Positions 35,534 through 46,178 of a stretch of 64,000 nucleotides of DNA are shown in pieces. The stretch spans positions 18,876 to 82,875 of the forward strand of contig NZ_JAGQCV010000013.1 in assembly GCF_024346375.1 (NCBI RefSeq), given 5' to 3'. The DNA comes from Synechococcus sp. ATX 2A4. GTDB lineage: Bacteria > Cyanobacteriota > Cyanobacteriia > PCC-6307 > Cyanobiaceae. A model generated the notes under the pieces. That model was not told where the DNA came from. It was given only the letters and a program-made list of their open reading frames with translations, and did not search any database. A program made the translations under genes and the position numbers. The number at the start of each line of letters is the position of its first letter. The first letter of the stretch is position 1.

Positions 35534-36115
35534 GGGTGAATACCGGTGTGTTGCGGCTGATGTGTTGCGGCTGATGTGTTGCGGCTGATGATGGACTGTT
35601 CGCATGCTGCCTTTTCAATGGGCTTCTGATGCGTTCGCATGTCGCTGGCGGCAATGCTTCTTGATGATGGCCAGAGACTTGTTCTTTCGACTATCTGGGC
35701 GCTGGTTCTACGGTCTGTCTCAAGCGGGCGAAGCTCTGCCATCGAATCTGAGCCAGCGAATGTCAGCACGACCGATCGTGATCGCTCGACTGCCGCCAAA
35801 TCGGCCGTACCGCCAGCCCTGAACGGAAGCAAGCGTTCTATGGGCAGCAAAAGTTGTTGAAGTGGCTGATGCATCCCGTAGATATTGCGAGCCTTCAGGC
35901 CGAAACGGGAACGTTACGCACCCAAACCACACAGCCATATCCACAGCGCCATATCCAGGATGCCGTATCAAGGCAGCCGTATCAAGGCAGCCATACCCAG
36001 GCAGCCGTATCAAGGCAGCCGTAGCCAGGCAGGCATGCCAGATCAGCCACACCCCTGCAGGCATTGCCAGGACCATATCTGTAGAATCAACAAATCATGA
36101 GCCATTGATCCCTGC
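35534..36115. other. Intergenic region with two tandem-repeat tracts
   Basis: No gene is supported. Three tandem copies of TGTTGCGGCTGATG lie at about 35549-35591. A longer tract of degenerate 14-18-bp units around GTATCAAGGCAGCC lies at about 35935-36032, with at least five units. These are noncoding minisatellite-like repeats. Confidence 0.55.
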
Positions 36116-37405
<1,290 letters not shown>

Positions 37406-37414
37406 CGTGCCCGC

Positions 37415-39073
37415 TCAGTCCTGCGGCTGCAGGCCCTTGAGGTCGTCAACGATCAGCACCGCAGCCCGTTCGGCGGCATCGAGGAAGGGCAGCAAGGTGC
37501 GCTGGGCGCCCAGGAATTCCAGCCGGGCCACTTCCGCATCATTGTGAGCGGTGGCCACGAAGTGGCCACGGAAGCCCGCGGATTGCAGGCCGTGGCTGAT
37601 GGCGGCATTGGCCTTCACCGATGGCAACGTGCTCACCACCACCGTGGTGGGCGAGAGCGGCAACGAGGCGGTGAACTCCGGGTCTTCCGAATCGCCATAC
37701 TGCACCGCCATGCCTCTGGCGGCCGCCTGGCGCAGGGCCTGGGGATCGAAATCAATGCCGAGCAGCGAAAGGTTGTGCGGCAACAGTTGGCGGTGAATCG
37801 CACTGCCGAACCGGCCGAGGCCCAGCAGGATGACATCCACCTGGGCCGGCCGGGCGGAGCTGTCGGCAATCTCGCTGTAGGGATTGGCCCGTTCGAACAC
37901 CCGTAGCGGTTGCTGCAACCACTGGTACAGGCGATCGGAGCCCAGGATCATGTAAGTGGAGAGGCCGATCGTGATCACGCCCACCAGGGTGATCAGGCTC
38001 ACGTCGGCTTCTGCCAGCTGGCCGAGTTTCAACCCCAGCGCCGCCAGAATCAGGGAGAACTCCGAGATCTGGGCCACGGTGAGACCCGCCAGCAAGCCGG
38101 TGCGGCGCCGGTAGCCCATCACCCCCATGATCGCCACCACGATCAGCGGGTTGCCCACAAGCACAAACACCGACAACACCAGGGCCGGCCAGAGCTGCAG
38201 GCCCGCCGCCGACAGATTGAGGCCTGAGCCCAGATCAATGAAGAAGAACAGCAGCAGGAAATCACGCAGCCCGGTGAGTCGTGAGGCAATCGCTTCGCGG
38301 TAGGAGGTGGAGGCAATCGATACTCCGCCCAGAAACGCGCCCACCTCCTTGCTGAAGTCGACCGAATCCGCCAGTGCCGCCAGCCCCACCGCCCAGGCCA
38401 CCGCAAACAGCACCAGCAGCTCCTGGTTCTGCGCCAGTCGCCCCAGCAGCGGCGGCATCACCCAGCGCATCGTGGCGGCTGTGCCCAACACGAACACACT
38501 GCCCACCAGCACCAACCGCAGCGCCGGCGCCGCCATGCCACCGCTGGCATCCGCCTTGAACGCGGTGAGCAGGATCATCGCCAGAATCACGGCGATGTCC
38601 TGCACCACCAGAAACCCCACCGCAATGCGGCCATGCAGGGAATCGATCTCCCGCTTGTCGGAGAGCAGCTTCACGATGATGATCGTGCTGGAGAAGGTGA
38701 GGCAGACGGCGATATACATCGCCTTCACCGGCGTGAATCCCAACGCCAGCGTGAGCAGAAAACCGAAGAGCGAGGTGAACACAATCTGACCCAGGCCAGT
38801 GGCCAAGGCCACCGGACCCACCGAGCGGATCAAACCCACATCCAGCTTGAGCCCCACCAGGAACAGCAGCACCGCAATGCCGATGCTGGAGAGCAACTTC
38901 AATTCACTGCCACCTGAGGCCCAGCCCAACAGCGCTGGCCCCACAAGAATGCCGGTGAGGATGTAGCCGATGATCAGCGGCTGGCGCAGTTTCTGCGCCG
39001 CGATGCCGATCACCCCCGCGAGGATCAAGATGGCGGCCAGCTCATGAAACACGGTGCTGAAGGTCATCGCCAT
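37415..39073 (-). CDS. CPA2-family cation/proton antiporter with TrkA-N domain (KefB/YbaL-like)
   Basis: A 552-aa protein starting at ATG 39073 (39067 also possible). About twelve transmembrane helices include the CPA2 signatures PLIIGYILTGILVGP, FLVGLKLD, and TFSSTIIIVKLLSDK. The C-terminal part is a Rossmann-type TrkA-N domain (VDVILLGLGRFGSAIHRQL) with a later YGDSEDPEF. It probably exchanges K+ or Na+ for protons. The same frame is open to 39589, but that extension is antisense to the neighbouring P-type ATPase. Convergent with the CorC-type gene and divergent from the ATPase. Confidence 0.9.
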   Translation of the reverse strand: MAMTFSTVFHELAAILILAGVIGIAAQKLRQPLIIGYILTGILVGPALLGWASGGSELKLLSSIGIAVLLFLVGLKLDVGLIRSVGPVALATGLGQIVFTSLFGFLLTLALGFTPVKAMYIAVCLTFSSTIIIVKLLSDKREIDSLHGRIAVGFLVVQDIAVILAMILLTAFKADASGGMAAPALRLVLVGSVFVLGTAATMRWVMPPLLGRLAQNQELLVLFAVAWAVGLAALADSVDFSKEVGAFLGGVSIASTSYREAIASRLTGLRDFLLLFFFIDLGSGLNLSAAGLQLWPALVLSVFVLVGNPLIVVAIMGVMGYRRRTGLLAGLTVAQISEFSLILAALGLKLGQLAEADVSLITLVGVITIGLSTYMILGSDRLYQWLQQPLRVFERANPYSEIADSSARPAQVDVILLGLGRFGSAIHRQLLPHNLSLLGIDFDPQALRQAAARGMAVQYGDSEDPEFTASLPLSPTTVVVSTLPSVKANAAISHGLQSAGFRGHFVATAHNDAEVARLEFLGAQRTLLPFLDAAERAAVLIVDDLKGLQPQD

Positions 39074-39233
39074 CCGTTCAGGTCTGCAGAAGCAACGGCC
39101 TTGCACCACACCGACGGTGTCGGGCAGAAGGCTGACGCCGCCGTCACCCAAACCTATGGTTCGCAAGTGCGTGGCCTGAGGCGGAGGCAGTACGAAGGAC
39201 ACGCTTCGCCATGCCCAACCTCGCCCCGCTGCC

Positions 39234-42008
39234 ATGCCGCTTTTGACTGTTCCTGCCCACGCCCTGACCACCGAGCAGGTGGAGAGCGAGCTGGGGAGCG
39301 ACGGCAGCACTGGCCTGCCTGAAGCGGAAGCCCAACGCCGGCTGCTGGCCCATGGGCCCAACCGCCTCACCGACCGGGGCGGCACGCCCGGCTGGTGGAA
39401 GTTCCTGCTCCAGTTCAACAATCCCCTGCTGATCACCCTGCTGGTGGTGGGGGCGATCAAGGCGTTGCTGGGGCACCCCCGCGATGCATTGGTGATCTGG
39501 AGCGTCACGGTGATCAATGCGGTGATCGGCTTCGTGCAGGAGAGCAAGGCCGAGAACGCCATCGCGGCCCTGGCCCAGTCGGTGCGCACCGAGGTGGAGG
39601 TGGTGCGGGGCGGAACGCCTCAGCGGTTGGCGTCAGAGCAGTTGGTGCCGGGGGATCTGGTGCTGCTGGAGGCCGGGGCGCGGGTGCCGGCCGATCTGCG
39701 CCTGTTGGCCGGCCGCCACCTGCAGCTGGATGAATCGGCGCTCACGGGGGAGTCGGTGGCGGTGAGCAAGGGCACCAAGGCGGTGGAGGTCTCGGCGCTG
39801 CTGGCGGAGCGGATCGGCATGGCCTATGCCGGCAGTTTCGTCACCGCTGGTCAGGGCAAGGGCCTGGTGGTGGCCACCGGCGATGCCACCGAAGTGGGCC
39901 GCATTTCCACCTCCCTGCAGGACCAGGTGGATCTGACCACCCCTTTGACCCGCAAGTTCAGCCGTTTCAGCCGCACCCTGCTGAAGGTAATCCTGCTGCT
40001 GGCGGGCCTCACCTTTCTGGTGGGGCTGGCGCGCGGCCGCGGTGCCGAGGAGATGTTCGACGGGGCCGTGGCCCTGGCGGTGGGGGCGATCCCGGAAGAG
40101 CTGCCCGCGATCGTGACCATCACCCTGGCCATCGGCGTGAACCGCATGGCCAGGCGGCGGGCGATCATCCGCAAGCTGCCGGCGGTGGAAACCCTCGGCA
40201 GCACCACGGTGATCTGCACCGACAAGACCGGCACCCTCACCCAGAACCGGATGACGGTGCAGCACCTCTATGGCGGCGGTGTGCTGGTGGCGATCGAAGA
40301 TCTCTGGCCCGCCAACCGCCGGGCAACCGCCAATGGCGGCGCCGAGCAGCCCAACGTGGCCCTGCAGGAAACCGTGCTGGCCGGCCTGCTCTGCAACGAC
40401 GCCCGTCCCGGCAAGCGGGAAGGCCTGGTGGGGGATCCCACCGAGACGGCCCTGCTGGTGGCGGCCCGTTCGGTGGGCCTGGACCGCCAGAACGCTCTTG
40501 ATCGCCATCCGCGCCGTGATGCGATCCCCTTTGCTTCAGAGCAGCAGTACATGGCCACCCTGCATGGCAGCGCGCGCATCTTGATCAAGGGGTCGGTGGA
40601 AGCGGTGCTGCAGCGCTGCAGCCGCCAGCTCGATGCCGGCGGGCAGCCGGAGCCGCTGCAACGGGAGGCGATCGAGGCGGCGGTGGCGGTGATGGCGCGG
40701 CGCGGGGAGCGGGTGCTGGCCTTCGCCATCGGCCAGGCCGATCCCGCCACGCACCAGCTGGAACCCCACCATGTGGCCACCGACCTGGACTTCCTCGGTC
40801 TGCAGGGGATGCTCGATCCGCCCCGTCCGGAGGCCATCAGTGCCGTGGCGGCCTGTCAGGCCGCAGGCATCCAGGTGAAGATGATCACCGGCGATCACGT
40901 GGAAACCGCCCGGGCGATTGCCCGCCAGATCGGCATCGGACGACCCTTCCGCCCTTCCGGTGCGGCGAAACAGGCAGATGCCGCCACTGAGCAGGCAGAT
41001 GCCACCGCTGAACAGACAGACGCCACTGCCGAGAGGATGGAGGTGGCGGCGATTGATGGGCGCGAGCTGGCGGCCTTGACACCGGATGCCATCGCTGAAC
41101 TCATGGACCGGATCGATGTGTTCGCCCGGGTGGCACCCGACCAGAAACTCGCCCTGGTGCAGGCCCTGCAGGCCAACGGCGAGGTGGTGGCCATGACCGG
41201 CGATGGCGTCAACGATGCCCCGGCGCTCAAGCAGGCCGACATCGGCATCGCCATGGGGAAAGGGGGCACCGAAGTGGCGCGCCAGGCCGCCGACATGCTG
41301 CTCACCGATGACAACTTCGCCACGATCGAGGCGGCGGTGGAGGAAGGCCGCACGGTGTACCTCAACCTGCGCAAGACCCTGGCCTTCGTGCTGCCGGTGA
41401 ATGGCGGTGCGTCAATGACGATCCTGCTCGGCGCTGTGCTCGGCACCCCGCTGCCTGTCACCGCCCTGCAGGTGCTCTGGCTCAACATGATCTGCTCGCT
41501 CACGATGTCGATCGCGCTCGCCTTCGAGCCGATCGCCCCGGCGTTGATGCAGCAGGAGCCCAGATCCCCCGACCAGCCCCTGCTCACCGCCGGCCTGATC
41601 CGGCGGTTGCTGGTGGTGTCGCTGTTCAACTGGGCGGTAATCTTCGGCCTGTTCCTCTGGAGCCTGGAGCGCTACGGGGATCTGGCCCTGGCGCGCACGA
41701 TGGCGGTGCAGGGCCTGGTGCTGGCCCACCTGGTGTATCTGGCCAGCATCAGCCAGCTGCGCCGCGCCCTGTTCTCCCTGCCGCGCCTGGGCTGGCGGGC
41801 GCTCACCGCTGTGCCGGCCGTGCCGCTGGGCATGGCCGGGACCCTGGCGGTGCAATGGATCTTCAGCCAGACGGCGCTCATGAACCGCCTGATCGGCACC
41901 GCCCCGCTCAACCTCGAGCAGCTGGCCCTGTGCGCGTTGCCGATGCTGCTGATGCTGCCGGTGGCCTGGCTGGGCGAGCAGCTGGATCCCACCGACGGAC
42001 GGCCATGA
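39234..42008 (+). CDS. P-type cation-transporting ATPase (P2 type)
   Basis: A 924-aa P-type ATPase. It has the N-terminal cation-ATPase domain, the actuator loop DESALTGES, PEELPA in transmembrane helix 4, the phosphorylation site DKTGTLT (Asp near residue 330), KGSVEAVL in the nucleotide domain and MTGDGVNDAPALKQADIGIAMG in the hinge. The PEELPA motif and overall order fit a P2A/P2B-like Ca2+ or related cation pump of the bacterial PMA1 group; substrate is not fixed. Unusual is a 25-residue Ala/Asp/Glu/Gln insertion (about 577-603) made of tandem repeats in the P domain. The methyltransferase gene overlaps its stop (ATGA). Confidence 0.92.
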   Translation: MPLLTVPAHALTTEQVESELGSDGSTGLPEAEAQRRLLAHGPNRLTDRGGTPGWWKFLLQFNNPLLITLLVVGAIKALLGHPRDALVIWSVTVINAVIGFVQESKAENAIAALAQSVRTEVEVVRGGTPQRLASEQLVPGDLVLLEAGARVPADLRLLAGRHLQLDESALTGESVAVSKGTKAVEVSALLAERIGMAYAGSFVTAGQGKGLVVATGDATEVGRISTSLQDQVDLTTPLTRKFSRFSRTLLKVILLLAGLTFLVGLARGRGAEEMFDGAVALAVGAIPEELPAIVTITLAIGVNRMARRRAIIRKLPAVETLGSTTVICTDKTGTLTQNRMTVQHLYGGGVLVAIEDLWPANRRATANGGAEQPNVALQETVLAGLLCNDARPGKREGLVGDPTETALLVAARSVGLDRQNALDRHPRRDAIPFASEQQYMATLHGSARILIKGSVEAVLQRCSRQLDAGGQPEPLQREAIEAAVAVMARRGERVLAFAIGQADPATHQLEPHHVATDLDFLGLQGMLDPPRPEAISAVAACQAAGIQVKMITGDHVETARAIARQIGIGRPFRPSGAAKQADAATEQADATAEQTDATAERMEVAAIDGRELAALTPDAIAELMDRIDVFARVAPDQKLALVQALQANGEVVAMTGDGVNDAPALKQADIGIAMGKGGTEVARQAADMLLTDDNFATIEAAVEEGRTVYLNLRKTLAFVLPVNGGASMTILLGAVLGTPLPVTALQVLWLNMICSLTMSIALAFEPIAPALMQQEPRSPDQPLLTAGLIRRLLVVSLFNWAVIFGLFLWSLERYGDLALARTMAVQGLVLAHLVYLASISQLRRALFSLPRLGWRALTAVPAVPLGMAGTLAVQWIFSQTALMNRLIGTAPLNLEQLALCALPMLLMLPVAWLGEQLDPTDGRP

Positions 42009-42790
42009 CCGACACCCCCTCCCTACCGCTGCCCCTCGGCTTCCGGGATGTGGATGCCACGGCACCCGAGCAGTGCGTGCGCTGCCTCGACTGCCTGCAC
42101 CAGCTGCCGGCCGGCCGTGCCTACAAGGCCCGCGCCCTCGCCGCGCTGCAGCTCGTGGCTGGATGTACTGCCCTCGATGTGGCCTGCGGCCTCGGCGACG
42201 ATGTGGCCCAGATGGTGGCTGCCGGCGCCCGCGCCGTCGGCGCCGACCGCAGCCGCACACTGCTGACTGCCGCCGAGGCCCGCCATGCCGCCAGCTCTGC
42301 CACGTTCCACCTGGCGGATGCCAAGGCCCTGCCGTTCGCCTCCGGCAGCTTTGATGCGGTGCGCATCGACCGGGCGCTGCAGCACATCGCCCAGCCGGAG
42401 CTGGTGGTGCGCGAGATGGCCCGCGTCACCCGCCGGGGCGGGGTGGTGCTGTGCGCTGAACCTGACTGGGGCACGTTCCTGCTGGGTGGCCCCCACAGCG
42501 CGTTGGGCGAGCGCATCCAGCACGACTGGATCCGTTCCTTCGAGAACCCCTGGATTGGCCGTGCCCTGCCGGGCCTGCTCAGCGCTGCCGGGGTGGGCGA
42601 ACTGCAACGCGAGGAGGTGTGGCTGCCCACCCATGGGTTCGCGGAATCGGATCTGCTGTTCGACATTGAGGCCAATGCCCGCAAGCTCGCCGGTGCGTTC
42701 CCCGAAGCTCTGGATTGGCTCGATCACTACCGCAGCGGCGAGGCCTATGCGGGCGTGCTGATGCTGATCAGCTGGGGGCGGAAGCATTAG
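42005..42790 (+). CDS. SAM-dependent class I methyltransferase
   Basis: A 261-aa methyltransferase of the Methyltransf_11 type. The SAM-binding motif I is LDVACGLGDDVAQMVAAGA (about 58-76), followed by VGADRS, ADAKALPFASGSFDAVRIDRALQH and the motif REMARVTRRGGVVLCAEPD. The substrate is unknown. Its start overlaps the P-type ATPase stop by 4 bp, so translation is coupled; the functional link is unclear. Its 3' end overlaps the convergent lipid kinase gene by 23 bp. Confidence 0.88.
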   Translation: MTDTPSLPLPLGFRDVDATAPEQCVRCLDCLHQLPAGRAYKARALAALQLVAGCTALDVACGLGDDVAQMVAAGARAVGADRSRTLLTAAEARHAASSATFHLADAKALPFASGSFDAVRIDRALQHIAQPELVVREMARVTRRGGVVLCAEPDWGTFLLGGPHSALGERIQHDWIRSFENPWIGRALPGLLSAAGVGELQREEVWLPTHGFAESDLLFDIEANARKLAGAFPEALDWLDHYRSGEAYAGVLMLISWGRKH

Positions 42791-43715
42791 CAGGCAAGGC
42801 GTCCGCCGTTGGGGTTGGCGCCGGCACAAACACATTGAGGGCGGCGGGGCACAGTTCGAACACGGCGGGGGTTCTGGTGGTCACCTCCCCGTCGGTATTG
42901 AGGCGTTTGTGGGATCGGGTGCGCAGCTCAAATGTTTTTCCTTGCCAACGGTGAATGCCAAAACGCGAGTTGCCACGGCCGGATTTCAGTGCCGGCAGCA
43001 CGAAGAAGAGTTGCCACCAATGGGGAACTTCCAGGCTGTAGAGATCGAGGCGTTGATCGTCAATCGCGGCATCTTTGGCCACGGTGAGCCCACCGCCGTA
43101 GAACCGCCCGTTGCCCACGGCGATCTGCAGGGTGTGGCGATGGATGATCTGTTCCCCATCGATCTGGATCTCGGCATCGAAGCGCCGCAGCGTCAGCAGC
43201 GCCTTCACCGCCGCAATCGCATAGGCCAGAATTCCCCACCGCTGTTTCAGATCTTTGGAGAGGGCATCTGTGATCTTGATGCTCAATCCACAACTGGCCA
43301 CGTTGAAGAAGTACTTGCCGTTCACCTTGCCCAGATCAATCGATTGGCGATGGCCACCAGCCACCACGCTGCAGGCTTCGGCCACCTCCAGAGGGAGCTC
43401 CAGGGTGCGGGCCAGGTCGTTGGCTGTGCCCAGGGGCAGGAGGCCCAGGGGAAGGTTGGTTTCCAGCAACGCATCAATCGCGAGATTCACGGTGCCATCA
43501 CCACCGCCGATCACAACTGCAGACACTTGCTCCTGATGCCAGCGAATGCAATGGGAAAAGTCCTCCGAGCGCATCACCTGACCAATGATGTATCTCACCC
43601 CCAGGGAGTTGAACGCCGCCACCACCTCGCCAAACCGTTCCAGCCCCTGCCTGGAGTGGAGGTTGATCAACAGGAGAATCGGTTTCTCCGATCTGTCTGT
43701 CACTGCGCTTTGCAT
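42768..43715 (-). CDS. Diacylglycerol/lipid kinase (YegS/DagK family)
   Basis: A 315-aa lipid kinase starting at ATG 43715. The catalytic domain shows LLLINLHSRQG, the nucleotide-binding VIGGGDGTVNLAIDAL (GGGDGT at 70-75), LPLGLLPLGTANDLARTL and, later, GNGRFYGGGLTVAKDAAIDD and LDLYSL. It would phosphorylate diacylglycerol or a related lipid at the membrane. The frame is open 52 codons upstream but those codons do not look conserved. Confidence 0.9.
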   Translation of the reverse strand: MQSAVTDRSEKPILLLINLHSRQGLERFGEVVAAFNSLGVRYIIGQVMRSEDFSHCIRWHQEQVSAVVIGGGDGTVNLAIDALLETNLPLGLLPLGTANDLARTLELPLEVAEACSVVAGGHRQSIDLGKVNGKYFFNVASCGLSIKITDALSKDLKQRWGILAYAIAAVKALLTLRRFDAEIQIDGEQIIHRHTLQIAVGNGRFYGGGLTVAKDAAIDDQRLDLYSLEVPHWWQLFFVLPALKSGRGNSRFGIHRWQGKTFELRTRSHKRLNTDGEVTTRTPAVFELCPAALNVFVPAPTPTADALPANASAPS

Positions 43716-44426
43716 GGATCGAGCCGTTCGCTCGATGGTAGGTGGGGAAGGAGAATGGTGGGCTTTGCAGGCGATGTCACAGCTGATAACGCGGCGTAGA
43801 TGTCCCGACGTGTCTATCCCTGCGTGGATATCACGGCAAGTATATCGCGGCACTGATTGAGTGGAGAGCATTGGCCAAAGGGCGAACGCTTCGCCCTCAC
43901 TGAACTCTGAGCAATGACAACCCTGGACGCATAGGGGCCTTCAGATCAGCTTCGAATCACCACTGCAGTGGCCTGCCGATGTACAACTGAAAAGTAGCGT
44001 CATAGCCTCAGTGTATTGCCATTCTAGGGGAAAGCATCCAAGCAGCAACTCACAACGTCAATCGTTTGATCGATATACCCCCAATACAGCAGCCCATCAC
44101 TCGGCTGTCCATCATCATGTCGCGCATGATCAAGCTGCTCATCATCAAGCCGCGAACACTCAAGCCGCATTCACTCAAGCCACCCGCAACCAAGCTGCGC
44201 GCTATCACAGAGTGCAGGCCATCAGTGCAGGCCATACGCTTACCCCGCCAGATTCGAATGCATGCCTGCGCTTCAGATTGTCCCTGCCTTCCTCTGTTCC
44301 CAATTGTCTGATCTGTGCGCTTCGGGTCACCAAGGCTGGCGCGTGCCCAGTGCTCAGAACCTCAGCCCTGAACCCACCACCTTCTGATGCCGTCAGGGAC
44401 AATGCAGGCAGGTTGACAAGGGGTCC
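43716..44426. other. Intergenic region with degenerate repeats
   Basis: About 710 bp with no supported gene. A degenerate tandem tract built on (A)CTCAAGCCGC / CATCAAGCCGC lies at about 44085-44195. The promoter of the Nif11-like gene should lie in 44330-44425. Confidence 0.4.
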
Positions 44427-44642
44427 ATGTCGCGCGAGCAGCTCAAGGCGTTTCTGCTGCGGATGCAGAACGACGCCGCGTTGAAGCAGCAGGTGCTGGC
44501 GTCCTCCACCGCCGACGATGTGGCCCAGATCGCCGTGAAGCTGGGCTTTGAATTCTCGGGGGATGAGCTGCTGCGGGCGTCTGGTCAGAAGTTCGACAAG
44601 GTGACGGTGCGCAAAAACGATGTGCCCGGCGAATACAGCTGA
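44427..44642 (+). CDS. Nif11-like leader peptide family protein
   Basis: A 71-aa protein with the Nif11 pattern: MSREQLKAFLLRMQNDAALKQQV (about 1-23), then ADDVAQIAVKLGFEFSGDEL. Nif11-type sequences serve as leader peptides of ribosomal peptide natural products (for example prochlorosins) or as small free-standing proteins of unknown role. Here the C-terminal end is VRKNDVPGEYS, with no GG cleavage site and no Cys/Ser/Thr-rich core, and no lanthionine synthetase nearby. It is therefore probably a stand-alone Nif11 protein. Confidence 0.85.
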   Translation: MSREQLKAFLLRMQNDAALKQQVLASSTADDVAQIAVKLGFEFSGDELLRASGQKFDKVTVRKNDVPGEYS

Positions 44643-44660
44643 AGGCTCACGGCAGCAGGC

Positions 44661-45047
44661 TCACATCGCCGTGAACGTAAGCGGTTCGTAGCGGGCCAGG
44701 CTCAGCCGCCAGAGTCCTTCGCCCTGCCGGCGCAGCTGATCGAGAAATCCTTCGCTGTCGCCATCGCGGATCCAGCGGGCCTTGAGCGCGGGCAGCTGCT
44801 CCTGCATCACCGGCAGGGGGAGTTGCAGCAGCAGCAGGCTGGCCTCGCCAGCGCAACGGCTCACGGGCTGCGCATCACTGCGCTGCCACAGACGGATCAG
44901 CAGCTCCAGGGCCAGGGTCTTCCCCGCCTCGCCGGGATCTGAGCCCGGGGCGATGGCCTGCTTGAGCGAGAGGCCATTGAGGGGCATGGCCCGCTGCGCG
45001 TCCTGCTCCAGCAGGGCCAGACAGATCAGATAGGGCGCGTCAGCCAA
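44661..45047 (-). CDS. Conserved hypothetical protein
   Basis: A helical protein of at least 128 aa with no family I recognise. Features are LICLALLEQDAQRAMPLNGLSLKQAI, LALELLIRLWQRSDAQPVSRCAG and a C-terminal GLWRLSLARYEPLTFTAM (positions in order). The start is uncertain: I give TTG 45047, but protein-like sequence (PKLGPESLVAALADAP) continues upstream to about 45110, where no ATG or GTG exists. It is divergent from the TspO gene, whose start lies 97 bp away. Confidence 0.55.
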   Translation of the reverse strand: MADAPYLICLALLEQDAQRAMPLNGLSLKQAIAPGSDPGEAGKTLALELLIRLWQRSDAQPVSRCAGEASLLLLQLPLPVMQEQLPALKARWIRDGDSEGFLDQLRRQGEGLWRLSLARYEPLTFTAM

Positions 45048-45143
45048 GGCAGCAACCAGAGACTCCGGGCCCAGCTTGGGCGTTCGTGGTGGGGCCCATG
45101 TGGCGATGGGCGCGCCAGGCTGGAGCTGCCCCCACCAAGCGCC

Positions 45144-45611
45144 ATGGCTGCTGCCCTGCTGATCCTGCTGGTGATGGTGGCGGTGGGGGTGCTGCTCAAC
45201 CCCGGACGCGAGCAGTTCGCCTGGTTCATCCGCCTGCGCCGGCCCGTGTGGCTCACCTTCGAGCGCCTGATTCCGGTGATCTGGCTGGCGATCTACGCCT
45301 GCTTTTACGCCTCGGCGCTGTTGGCCTGGAATGCCAGCTGGAATTGGGGGCTGATGGCGGGCTATCTGGGCCTGCTGCTGCTGGTGCACAGCTACACCTG
45401 GTTGATCTGCCGCACCCGCCGCCTTGCCAACGGCACCGCCGTGGGATTCGCTGGCTGGGTGTGGGGCCTGGCACTCACTGTGGTGGTGCTGCAGGAGTCA
45501 GCGCTGGCGGCCCTGCTGCTGGTGCCCTACCTGCTCTGGAGCCCGGTGGGCACCTTCGTGACCTGGCAGATGCAGCGGCTCAACAACGGACGCCCCCAAC
45601 CCTTTGACTAA
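45144..45611 (+). CDS. TspO/MBR-family membrane protein
   Basis: A 155-aa integral membrane protein with five hydrophobic segments, of the TspO type. Indicators are RRPVWLTFERLIPVIWLAIYACFY and LLLVPYLLWSPVGTFVTWQMQRLN (about 30-55 and 125-150), the second matching the PYLLW...LN end of the family. TspO proteins bind porphyrins or sterols and affect tetrapyrrole metabolism and stress responses. In a cyanobacterium this fits control of photosynthetic pigment intermediates. Divergent from the hypothetical gene on the minus strand. Confidence 0.75.
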   Translation: MAAALLILLVMVAVGVLLNPGREQFAWFIRLRRPVWLTFERLIPVIWLAIYACFYASALLAWNASWNWGLMAGYLGLLLLVHSYTWLICRTRRLANGTAVGFAGWVWGLALTVVVLQESALAALLLVPYLLWSPVGTFVTWQMQRLNNGRPQPFD

Positions 45612-45640
45612 CCCCAGACATCCCGTGGTGATCACGAGCC

Positions 45641-45967
45641 GCTAACTGGCAGGCCCTGCTCAGGGCTGATGAACTGCACCGCCCCCAGCACCGCAAGGGC
45701 AAGGAGAACGTGCCCTGCATCTCCCACCTGATCGCCGTCAGCGGTTCGGCGAGCGGGGCTGTGGCGGCGGGTGGGGATAAGGAGCCCTGGATCCTGCGCA
45801 AGACGCGCGATATGGAGCATCTCCGCTCGGTAGCGCTGGGTGCCCGTCACGTTTCCGGCAGCTGGACCCGCTTCAACGCCGGCCTTGATGACACCGTCTG
45901 GGTTCTGCAGCAGATCCACCACACCCTCAACCAGCGCCTACGGCGCGGGGCGATATGGAACGGGTAA
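45641..45967 (+). pseudogene. Internally deleted HD-domain (SpoT-like) phosphohydrolase remnant
   Basis: The frame reads ADELHRPQHRKGKENVPCISHLIAVSG, which matches the start of HD-domain proteins of the RelA/SpoT-like type (position about 45665-45745). It then jumps directly to KEPWILRKTRDMEHLRSVALGA and SWTRFNAGLDDTVWVLQQI, which match the later part of the same family. The segment that should contain the metal-binding HD and its surroundings is missing. There is no good start codon. I infer an internal deletion that removed the catalytic centre. Confidence 0.6.
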
Positions 45968-46032
45968 GCCAGCAGCCAATCGACGCACCCGTCACAATCT
46001 GTTACAGTCTTTGAAACATTCCGCAACACCCC

Positions 46033-46173
46033 ATGGCTGACACCTCCCGCTTCGGTTTCGTCGCCTTCGCCGAAACCTGGAATGGCCGCCTGGCCATGCT
46101 CGGCTTCGTGATCGGGCTCGGCACGGAGCTGCTGACCGGTCAGGGCATTCTTTCCCAACTCGGCCTCTCCTGA
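46033..46173 (+). CDS. hli: High-light-inducible protein (HLIP), short
   Basis: A 46-aa protein with one chlorophyll-binding helix: FAETWNGRLAMLGFVIGLGTELLTGQG, with the ExxNGRxAMxGF motif (about residues 13-23). HLIPs associate with photosystem II assembly or repair intermediates and bind chlorophyll and carotenoid to dissipate energy. It is the first gene of a compact cluster with two tiny membrane ORFs and a second HLIP. ATG 46033 is the only plausible start. Confidence 0.92.
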   Translation: MADTSRFGFVAFAETWNGRLAMLGFVIGLGTELLTGQGILSQLGLS

Positions 46174-46178
46174 GCGCC

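Noticed and set aside
39074..39589. N-terminal extension of the CPA2 antiporter
   Set aside because: This part of the frame is antisense to the P-type ATPase start and its own upstream region, and family members begin at about 39073.
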